Shown here: positions 5,377 through 12,374 of the stretch, one piece after another
Position numbering within the stretch: the first letter of the stretch is position 1
Layout: every line of letters begins with the position of its first letter
NCBI GenBank assembly: GCA_003978455.1
Contig: QNZT01000118.1
Coordinates: 1 to 17,227, forward strand
DNA length: 17,227 bases
DNA from: Sulfurospirillum sp.
GTDB taxonomy: Bacteria > Campylobacterota > Campylobacteria > Campylobacterales > QNZT01
Reading direction: 5' to 3'
Translations under genes and position numbers: made by a program
Notes under the pieces: generated by a model
Told to the model about the DNA's origin: nothing
The model's input: only the letters and a program-made list of their open reading frames with translations
Database searches by the model: none

Positions 5377-7590
5377 ATGGCAAAACGAATACAGGGTGAT
5401 CAGAAAAACCAGACCTATAAAAATCTGCAACTTCTGACACGTCTTTTTTTAATGGGTCTGCTGGTTGTGATCGGTTTGAACTATATATTTAACAACATGA
5501 TAGAGAACCTCTACAGCCAGACCAAGATCCTTGAAAAGAAGAAAAATACCGAAATCGCCATCGCCTCTATCCTGACCAATCTACAGGAGGATATCTCCGA
5601 TATCTCTGTCGTAAGCGCAAATACCAAAAGCAAACTCTATTTCAGGGAGAAGATCAACGATAAGATCATACAGCTTGCCGAAAATCTCAAAAAACTCGAA
5701 GAGATCCCCATGGAGAAAATCAGTGATAACAGGGAGTTTGACACCTATACCACAAAAAATATCCGAAACCTGAAACAGTATATACTCCTTTTCAAACTCT
5801 CTTTGAAAAATTTCGAGAAAAAGATGAAGATGGACAAAACATCATATATCTCCGAAGTGATCTACATGATCAAAGAGATGAAAAAGATCAACAGCCAGGT
5901 TCTGGATAAAACATTTCACCAAATTGAGATCATCAACAAAGATCTGGACAAAAAAGTACTCTACTATGCGGGATACCAGTTTATCGCCATCTCTATGGTG
6001 ATTATATTTTTCCTCTATGTCAGCCATCTGATCAGCAACCAGATCCTCACATACAGCAAAAAAATCGAAATCGCGCAAAAAGAGGCGCAGGAACAGGCGG
6101 AAAAAGCAAAAGGAGCGAACCAGGCAAAGTCAGACTTTCTGGCAAATATGTCTCATGAAATACGCACCCCGCTCAATGCGATCCTTGGGTTTATCGATCT
6201 GCTCAAAGAGAAGGAGGAAGATCCCGAAAAGCTGAAGTATATCCACACTATCCAAAACTCCTCCAATGCCCTGCTGGGGGTTATCAACGACATTCTCGAT
6301 TTCAGTAAAATCGAAAGCGGCAAACTCTTTATCGAAAAGATCAACTTCAATACCTATGACGAGTTCAATACCCTCGCCGACCTCTTCCGTGCCAAAGCCT
6401 CGGAGAAGAACATCTCCCTCACACTCCACATGGATCACAATACGATACCAAGTGCGCTGGTAAGCGATCCGCTTCGTATCAAACAGGTGATCTCCAACCT
6501 CCTCTCCAACGCGATCAAATTTTCCAGAAAAAACGGACGGGTCGATCTCTATATCGAGTACCAAAACGGAAAACTCAATGTCGCCGTGGAGGACAACGGT
6601 ATCGGTATCCCAGAAGGGAAACAGCGGGATATTTTCAAAGCCTTTTCTCAGGCGGAAAACTCCACCACACGCAAATACGGCGGGACAGGACTCGGGCTCT
6701 CGATCTCCAGCAGACTGGTACAGATGCTCGGAGGGGAACTGAAACTCTACAGCAATCCAGGTGTACTGACACGCTTTTTCTTCTCGATACCAGTAGAGGT
6801 CGGAGAGTACAAAAACCGTACATCGATGCCCAAAATCGACGCTTCCAGACTTGCAGGGAAAAAGGTACTTCTGGTAGAGGACAACAAAGCAAATCAGATG
6901 TATATGACGCTCCTGCTCAAAAAATTCGATTTGGTGTTTGATATCGCCAGTGACGGTCTTGAAGCTGTCAAAGCATTTGAGAAGAGTCGATACGATCTTA
7001 TCCTGATGGATGAAAATATGCCCAACATGAACGGTATCGAAGCGACCAGAGTGATTCTCGATATCGAAAAGAGCAAAGGTCTGCCACACACACCGATCAT
7101 CGCACTCACTGCCAATGCCCTCAAAGGGGACAGAGAACGCTTTATCGCGGCGGGCATGGACGAATACCTGACCAAACCGGTCAACAAAGCGCAGTTACTT
7201 GAAATGTTTACAAAATTTATAGACCACCACAATGACAAAGATAAAGATAATGACAAAGGAGAAGAGATGATAGATATAGCGCAACTTGCACAAAAGATGG
7301 ATATGGATACAGAAGATGCGCAACTTTTGATGGAGATGTTCATGCAGAGTGCCAATGACAATATGCAAAAACTTTACAAAGCGATCGAAGCAGGAGATTT
7401 CGACACAATCCGCACCGAAGCACACTCCATCAAGGGAAGTGCCGCGAACCTGACACTACAGGAGATTTACGAGACTGCCAAAGAGATCGAATCAGCCGCC
7501 TCATTTAAAAAAGAGATCGACTACCGAACCCTCTACAACAGACTTGGACAGAAACTGTATGAACTGATAGAGGAGAGAGCAGAAGCATGA
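5377..7590 (+). CDS. Membrane hybrid sensor histidine kinase (HisKA-HATPase-REC-HPt)
   Basis: This 737-residue kinase carries three steps of a phosphorelay. TM1 is at about 21-40. A mostly helical, lysine/glutamate-rich periplasmic domain of about 155 residues resembles four-helix-bundle sensors, but its ligand is unknown. TM2 is at about 199-217. A coiled-coil linker without a clear HAMP leads to HisKA (NMSHEIRTPLN, phospho-His260). HATPase_c has N374/N378, DNGIGIP (406-412) and GGTGLGLS (435-442). The receiver has E501/D502, phospho-Asp545, T578 and K600. After an acidic/lysine linker (617-630), the C-terminal HPt has AHSIKGSA with His683. AGGA lies 6 nt upstream of ATG. The stop overlaps the REC-EAL gene by 4 nt, making that protein the probable target. 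Early codons (5377-6060) look more A/T-rich than the kinase core. Confidence 0.93.
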   Translation: MAKRIQGDQKNQTYKNLQLLTRLFLMGLLVVIGLNYIFNNMIENLYSQTKILEKKKNTEIAIASILTNLQEDISDISVVSANTKSKLYFREKINDKIIQLAENLKKLEEIPMEKISDNREFDTYTTKNIRNLKQYILLFKLSLKNFEKKMKMDKTSYISEVIYMIKEMKKINSQVLDKTFHQIEIINKDLDKKVLYYAGYQFIAISMVIIFFLYVSHLISNQILTYSKKIEIAQKEAQEQAEKAKGANQAKSDFLANMSHEIRTPLNAILGFIDLLKEKEEDPEKLKYIHTIQNSSNALLGVINDILDFSKIESGKLFIEKINFNTYDEFNTLADLFRAKASEKNISLTLHMDHNTIPSALVSDPLRIKQVISNLLSNAIKFSRKNGRVDLYIEYQNGKLNVAVEDNGIGIPEGKQRDIFKAFSQAENSTTRKYGGTGLGLSISSRLVQMLGGELKLYSNPGVLTRFFFSIPVEVGEYKNRTSMPKIDASRLAGKKVLLVEDNKANQMYMTLLLKKFDLVFDIASDGLEAVKAFEKSRYDLILMDENMPNMNGIEATRVILDIEKSKGLPHTPIIALTANALKGDRERFIAAGMDEYLTKPVNKAQLLEMFTKFIDHHNDKDKDNDKGEEMIDIAQLAQKMDMDTEDAQLLMEMFMQSANDNMQKLYKAIEAGDFDTIRTEAHSIKGSAANLTLQEIYETAKEIESAASFKKEIDYRTLYNRLGQKLYELIEERAEA
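7231..7258 (+). repeat. Short direct repeat encoding the REC-HPt linker
   Basis: AATGACAAAG occurs at 7231-7240 and again at 7249-7258, separated by ATAAAGAT. The unit encodes the low-complexity stretch NDKDKDNDK between the receiver and HPt domains. The 18-nt spacing keeps the frame, so slippage would lengthen or shorten the linker without breaking the protein. Confidence 0.6.
7255..7269 (+). promoter_or_regulatory. Internal ribosome site and ATG for a free HPt domain
   Basis: Inside the kinase gene, AAAGGAG (7255-7261) is followed after 5 nt by an in-frame ATG (7267-7269, Met631). This is a better ribosome site than the gene's own. Translation from here would yield a 107-residue protein (7267-7590) that is the HPt domain alone, with His683 at its position 53. 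The codons are ordinary Lys-Gly-Glu-Glu, so chance is possible. Confidence 0.45.
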
Positions 7591-9242
7591 GTGCAAAAAT
7601 TTTAATTGTTGATGATGTCGCCGTCAACAGAATGACCATTATGTTGGCATTGAAGGAGGAGGGGTATACCTTCGTCGAAGCGAAAGATGGTAAAGAGGCG
7701 ATAGAAAAAGCACTCTCCGATACACCGGATATCATCCTGATGGATGCAATTATGCCGGAGATGGACGGTTTTGAAGCGACACGTGAGATCCGGAAGATCG
7801 ACCAGATTCAAAGGATTCCGATCCTCATGATCACATCGCTCGAGAGCAAAGAGGATAAGATCAAAGCGCTGGAAGCAGGTGTAAACGACTTTATCAACAA
7901 GTCGTTCGACAAACTGGAACTCAAGGCACGCTGCAAATCCTACATCGAAACAGCAAGACTCAATAAAAGGTATATTCTGGCCTCGATCAACGCTACCAGC
8001 GGATACCCCAACAAACTTGCACTCATAAAAGATTTGCATCAGCAAGAGATAAAAAAACCGGGGCTCTTTTTGGTCTATATGGACAACTATACCCTCAACG
8101 AAAGTTTTTTCGGAAGCAATATTACAGAAAAACTGGACAAGATTTTTCTCGGTGCACTAAAGCAGTTCAGCGCCCTGTTGCCCGATCATAAACTCTACCA
8201 TCTCGCCAACGGCGAATACGCGATACTGGTAGAGACAGACAATTTCGAGACCAGAAGAATCGAAGCATTTTGCGCCAACTTGATCGAACATGTCAAAAAG
8301 AGCCGTTTCTCCTACGATATCTATGAATTTTATGTCAATATCACGATGAGTTATGCCGATACAGCGGCTGAAACACTCTACGAAGATGCCCATGCCATAC
8401 TAGGTGTCGCACTGAATGAGAAGAAAGAGTATCTGCTCTCCGACGGACTGATTCACAAGCTCAAACAAAATATCGAAGAGAACCTCAAAATCCTCAAAGT
8501 GATCAAAGAGGCGCTCAAAGACGACAAAATCATCCCTTTTTTCCAGCCCATCTACAACAACAAAACCGGAGAGATCAAGCGCTATGAAGCGCTGGTGCGT
8601 ATGTATGATGAAAATTACGACGTTGTCTTTCCTCAACCCTACTTCCTCGAAGCCGCCAAAAAGGGAAAACTCTACCCCTATATCACCAAACTTCTGATCG
8701 AAAAAGTGGTGAAGAAGATACGTGAGTACGATTGTGAGATATCGGTCAACCTCTCCTCCCTCGATATCGAAGATCCGATTATGCGGGAGTTTCTGCTCGA
8801 AGCGATGGAACAGAACAGGGATGTCACGGACAAACTGATCTTTGAACTACTCGAAGACAAAGAGACCGACTCTTATGAGATCGTCAAGAATTTCATAGAG
8901 ACCGCCAAAAGTTACGGTGTCAAAATCGCCATCGACGATTTTGGAAGCGGCTTCTCAAACTTTATCCGTATCATCGAGTTTCAACCCGACATCATTAAAC
9001 TCGACGGTTCACTGATAATGGATATCGCCACCTCCCCGGCTTGCCGCCAGACAGTAGAGACGATCAAGGTATTTGCCGATAAGATCGGTGCAAAGACAGT
9101 GGCGGAGTATGTCAGTAACAGAGAGATTTTCGATATCATCAATGAGATCGGCATCGACTACTCACAGGGATACTATATAGGGAGAGCGGAGCTGCAACTG
9201 GTAAAGGAGCCCCTTACAAACGATACAGAGGTACTAGTGTAA
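7587..9242 (+). CDS. Response regulator: REC, degenerate GGDEF, EAL (c-di-GMP phosphodiesterase)
   Basis: This 551-residue protein is the probable output of the preceding kinase. The receiver (1-120) has D9/D10, phospho-Asp53, T83 and K105, but Ser106 replaces the usual Pro. Residues 140-290 keep the outline of a GGDEF domain (SGYPNKLAL, VYMDNYTL), but the active loop reads ANGEY (207-211), so cyclase activity should be lost. The EAL domain (about 310-545) keeps the catalytic set: EALVR (334-338), N388, E420, IDDFGSG with D450/D451, K471, E507 and Q527. It should therefore hydrolyse cyclic di-GMP to pGpG, promoting motility over biofilm. The ATG overlaps the kinase stop by 4 nt. Its 3' end overlaps the opposing glycosyltransferase gene by 9 nt. 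The degenerate GGDEF may act as a GTP sensor or spacer. Confidence 0.92.
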   Translation: MSAKILIVDDVAVNRMTIMLALKEEGYTFVEAKDGKEAIEKALSDTPDIILMDAIMPEMDGFEATREIRKIDQIQRIPILMITSLESKEDKIKALEAGVNDFINKSFDKLELKARCKSYIETARLNKRYILASINATSGYPNKLALIKDLHQQEIKKPGLFLVYMDNYTLNESFFGSNITEKLDKIFLGALKQFSALLPDHKLYHLANGEYAILVETDNFETRRIEAFCANLIEHVKKSRFSYDIYEFYVNITMSYADTAAETLYEDAHAILGVALNEKKEYLLSDGLIHKLKQNIEENLKILKVIKEALKDDKIIPFFQPIYNNKTGEIKRYEALVRMYDENYDVVFPQPYFLEAAKKGKLYPYITKLLIEKVVKKIREYDCEISVNLSSLDIEDPIMREFLLEAMEQNRDVTDKLIFELLEDKETDSYEIVKNFIETAKSYGVKIAIDDFGSGFSNFIRIIEFQPDIIKLDGSLIMDIATSPACRQTVETIKVFADKIGAKTVAEYVSNREIFDIINEIGIDYSQGYYIGRAELQLVKEPLTNDTEVLV

Positions 9243-10028
9243 AAGCTGCGTTTCTATCAGGGTACAAAAGGAGAGGATCTCCCGGTTGTCGCGCTTTTGT
9301 GCACCTGTACGAAGCAGTGTCAGTTTGCGCACTATCTCTTCATGAACAAGTGGATCGGGCAGATGTTTCAGCAGGGCTTCAACACGGTATCTGTCAAGTA
9401 TATGCGCTGAAAAGGAGAGCTGCGGATGCCCCGCATACTTGGTTGTCAGTACTTCATGAACCAGCCCCACCGGATAGCGTTTCGCGATTCTCAACCACAG
9501 ATCATAATCTTCACACACCGGTAGCGTCTCATCGAACACCCCGCACCTTTCAAACACTTCATGATCAATCATCACCGTCGAGGGAGCTATCTTGCAAAAT
9601 GGGAGACTCTCATAAAAAACTTCCCCTTGCGGTTTGGCATGGTGCCTCTTTTGGGAAACCTCTCCGCCGTTTCGTACCCACATCTCCAGCGTATGTGACC
9701 AGTGCAGATCCGGATGCGCTTCATGAAAAGCGATCTGTTGTGCCAGCTTTTGCGGATGCCATACATCATCCGAATCCAAAAAAGCGATCCATCGGTTTCG
9801 CGCCAGTGCGATACCCCTGTTTCTGGCAGCGGAGACACCCCGGTTGGGTTGTCTGACCAGCTCTATCCTGTCGGAAAAATGCGCCAGCGCTTTTGGGGTG
9901 TCGTCCGTCGAACCGTCATCGACAACGATGATCTGATCCGCTTTGCGTCTTTGCGCAAGTACCGACTCTACCGCACGCACCACCATCCCGGCACGGTTAT
10001 ATACCGGGATGACAACCGTCACTTTCAC
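9234..10028 (-). CDS. Family 2 glycosyltransferase
   Basis: This 264-residue cytoplasmic or membrane-associated GT-A enzyme probably transfers a sugar from a nucleotide-sugar to a surface glycan. The opening beta strand VVIPVYNR (5-12), VDDGS (36-40), NRGVSAARN (62-70) and the metal-binding DSDD (85-88) are classic, and EDYDLWLR (173-180) supplies the catalytic-base region. There are no membrane segments, so it is not a polysaccharide synthase. Donor and acceptor cannot be read from sequence. The start is GTG at 10028, overlapping the upstream DedA-family stop (GTGA, 4 nt); a second GTG is two codons later. It is the last gene of the five-gene operon, and its stop overlaps the convergent EAL gene. 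O-antigen, lipooligosaccharide or glycoprotein synthesis are possible roles. Confidence 0.9.
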   Translation of the reverse strand: MKVTVVIPVYNRAGMVVRAVESVLAQRRKADQIIVVDDGSTDDTPKALAHFSDRIELVRQPNRGVSAARNRGIALARNRWIAFLDSDDVWHPQKLAQQIAFHEAHPDLHWSHTLEMWVRNGGEVSQKRHHAKPQGEVFYESLPFCKIAPSTVMIDHEVFERCGVFDETLPVCEDYDLWLRIAKRYPVGLVHEVLTTKYAGHPQLSFSAHILDRYRVEALLKHLPDPLVHEEIVRKLTLLRTGAQKRDNREILSFCTLIETQLLH

Positions 10029-10585
10029 CGCTTTTTGGTAACCCTTTCAAAGTAGTACCACAACCCGCCGATCAACGTCACCAACACCAGCGGCAATATC
10101 CACGGTGTCTCTTTCAGTTTGCCAAAAAGCGCGACAATATGCTCCCCGCCTTTGTAGCTGAGCACTCCGAAAAAGAGGACGAACAGTGCCGTTGCAGGGA
10201 TATTGAGCAGACCGAATTTGACGAAGCTGTACTTGGAGAGCCCCATCGCTATGGGAACGAGTGTCTTGACGCCGTAGATGAACTTCTGGATAAAGACGGC
10301 AAAATCACCATACTTTTTAACCAGCAGATGAGAGAGGGCAAATTTGCGCCTGTGGGACTTCATGTAGGGTGCGATCATCTCTTTGTTGTAGCGTGCCATA
10401 TAAAAGAGCACCATATCGCCCAGATAGTTGGCGACAAAAACCACCAGCATCGAGATGACGATATCCATCTTGCCCAGATAGCTGAGCGCTCCCGCCGCTA
10501 CCAGTCCGAAAAATCCCCCGCCCAGCGAGTAGAGAAAAAGCGCGATATAGCCGTATGTTGTCAGTGAGTGAAAAATATCTTCCAT
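10025..10585 (-). CDS. DedA-family (VTT domain) membrane protein
   Basis: This 186-residue integral membrane protein belongs to the DedA/SNARE-associated family, several of whose members act as lipid carrier (undecaprenyl phosphate) or phospholipid translocases. Visible family features are NYLGD (53-57) after a membrane segment, and FIQKFIYGVKTLVPIAMG (98-115), the counterpart of the FxxRFxPGxRT block. Two deviations stand out: lysines replace the usual arginines in that block, and the re-entrant P-G-E type loop near the N-terminus reads GGGFFGLVAAGAL (22-34) without its acidic residue. Function may therefore differ from characterised members. It ends in a charged VTKKR tail. It lies 21 nt after the ABC exporter gene, with only a distant AAAGG before the ATG. 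It shares an operon with envelope genes, which suits lipid or glycan transport. Confidence 0.85.
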   Translation of the reverse strand: MEDIFHSLTTYGYIALFLYSLGGGFFGLVAAGALSYLGKMDIVISMLVVFVANYLGDMVLFYMARYNKEMIAPYMKSHRRKFALSHLLVKKYGDFAVFIQKFIYGVKTLVPIAMGLSKYSFVKFGLLNIPATALFVLFFGVLSYKGGEHIVALFGKLKETPWILPLVLVTLIGGLWYYFERVTKKR

Positions 10586-10606
10586 CTGTTGTCGTAAACC
10601 TTTCGT

Positions 10607-12373
10607 TTATGGGTTGAAAAAAGTGTGCAGTCTGTTTTCGCGCCGCAGCATCTCTTCGAGTCTCCCCTCCTCAGCGACTTTACCTTCATCGAGTACATAA
10701 ATATAGTCGGCTCTTTTGATGGTGCTGAGACGGTGCGCTATGATGATCGTCGTACGTTTTGCGAGAAACGATTCCAGATTTTTAAAAAGCACCTCTTCGG
10801 TACGGACATCGAGTGCGGACGTGGACTCATCGAAGATGACGATATTGGGATCGCTGATGATCATACGGGCGATCGAGATACGCTGACGCTGACCGCCGGA
10901 GAGTTTGACACCGTTGGTACCTACCAGCGTATCGAGTCCCTCCGGAAGCTGCTTCAGGAAATCTGAGAGTTGCGCGATCTCCAGCGCTTCATAGATCTTT
11001 TCATCCGGCACATCCTTTCCGAATGTGAGGTTGAAACGGATCGTTTCGTTGAAGAGCATCGGGCTTTGCAATACCAGATAGACGTGTGCACGGATCACAT
11101 CCAGACCGATCTCTCTGAAAGAGATACCGTCATAGAGGATATCACCGCTATCGGGCTGGTAAAAGCCGACAATCAGCTGCGCGAGTGTCGTCTTGCCGTT
11201 TCCGCTGGCACCGACCAGTGCCACTTTTTTGCCTTCCGGAATCTCCAGCGAAACATCTCGGAGCACCGGAAGCTCTTTCTGATAGGCAAATGAGACATTT
11301 TTCACGGTAACACTGTTTGTCCGTTTCTGTGCAAAAGGGTTTTTGTTGTGCGGGTAGCGGGGCTCCTGCTCAAGTGCGAAAATCGCGTTGATACGATCGA
11401 GTGCCTCTTTTGCGTTGTGGTAGGCGTACTGGATGGAGATCACCTGATTGATCGGTGCGACGATCACCCAGAGGTAGCCGAAAATCGCCAGCATCAGCCC
11501 GATACTCAGATCCGAATACGCCACCATCAAAATCCCCGCCGCACGGAAGATCTCAAACCCTGCCAGAAAGATCATGTAGGAGCCGTTCTGGGAGATCTGG
11601 GACTTGTAGGCAAATGCGATCCCCTTCTCCCTGATCTCTTCCGCCAGCTTTTTCAGGTTGCCGAAAAAGTAGCCTTCGGCATTGGCGGCGCGTACCTGAC
11701 GGAAAAGTTCCATCGTCTCGGAGAGCGACTCCTGGAAGGTGGCGATGATCGCATTTTCCTCTTTTTTGTATTTGGAAACCTTTTTGGCGATCTTGCGCGT
11801 CAGGATGATAACAAAAGGGTTGAAAAAGAGGATAAAGAGTGCCAGTTTCCAGTGGATCAGCAACAGCACGACCGACACACCGATGATCATGAAGAGAGAG
11901 ATCACCAGTTTGCTGATCGACGATGAGAGAAATGTATCGATGGTATTGACATCGACCACTGCCAGAGAAGCGATCTTCCCGCCGCCGAAATTTTCAAATT
12001 CGCGCAGATGTACGCGGGCAATCTGATCGAGCAGATCGCGGCGGATTTTGTAGGTGATATTTTTGGAGATAACGGTAAAGTACCAGCTCTGGATGACACT
12101 CAGCACAAAGTAGAGCGTACGCAGCAGCAGCGTGAAAAGGAGCACAACCAATACATAAAACCATGCATGGTCGGAAGCGCCGAAAAGCATATCGATCTTC
12201 TGTGTCAGATAGCCCGGTTTGTGCAGCAGCACTTCATCGACCAGCAGCGGCATCAGCAGCGGTGCGGGAGAGACAGCCAGCGCGGCGAGCAGCGCAACTA
12301 TGTTGGCAAGCACCAACTCTTTTTTATACTTTTTGATCTCCGAAAAAATATCGGAAAAAGTGTAGCGCTGCAT
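10607..12373 (-). CDS. MsbA-type ABC exporter (fused membrane and ATPase domains)
   Basis: This 588-residue half-transporter should form a homodimer exporting a lipid or amphipathic molecule across the inner membrane. The six-helix exporter domain occupies about 1-325. The nucleotide-binding domain has Walker A GASGNGKT (388-395), Q-loop Q436, signature LSGGQRQR (491-498), Walker B IVIFDE with D515/E516, and H-loop H547, all intact. Architecture and length match MsbA/type I exporters. With DedA and glycosyltransferase genes downstream, flipping of a lipid-linked glycan or lipid A is plausible, but multidrug export cannot be excluded. Its ATG lies one base after the rny stop, so translation is probably coupled to RNase Y; no strong ribosome site is visible. 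Confidence 0.93.
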   Translation of the reverse strand: MQRYTFSDIFSEIKKYKKELVLANIVALLAALAVSPAPLLMPLLVDEVLLHKPGYLTQKIDMLFGASDHAWFYVLVVLLFTLLLRTLYFVLSVIQSWYFTVISKNITYKIRRDLLDQIARVHLREFENFGGGKIASLAVVDVNTIDTFLSSSISKLVISLFMIIGVSVVLLLIHWKLALFILFFNPFVIILTRKIAKKVSKYKKEENAIIATFQESLSETMELFRQVRAANAEGYFFGNLKKLAEEIREKGIAFAYKSQISQNGSYMIFLAGFEIFRAAGILMVAYSDLSIGLMLAIFGYLWVIVAPINQVISIQYAYHNAKEALDRINAIFALEQEPRYPHNKNPFAQKRTNSVTVKNVSFAYQKELPVLRDVSLEIPEGKKVALVGASGNGKTTLAQLIVGFYQPDSGDILYDGISFREIGLDVIRAHVYLVLQSPMLFNETIRFNLTFGKDVPDEKIYEALEIAQLSDFLKQLPEGLDTLVGTNGVKLSGGQRQRISIARMIISDPNIVIFDESTSALDVRTEEVLFKNLESFLAKRTTIIIAHRLSTIKRADYIYVLDEGKVAEEGRLEEMLRRENRLHTFFNP

Positions 12374-12374
12374 C

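Noticed and set aside
6130..7089. 319-codon open frame on the minus strand opposite the kinase core
   Set aside because: It lies wholly opposite the HisKA/HATPase/REC region, has no recognisable motif or ribosome site, and fits as a codon-bias shadow.
9270..9282. GGAGA-GGA-TCTCC hairpin near the end of the glycosyltransferase gene as a terminator
   Set aside because: The stem is only 5 bp with a 3-nt loop, lies inside coding sequence and has no T-run after it on either strand.
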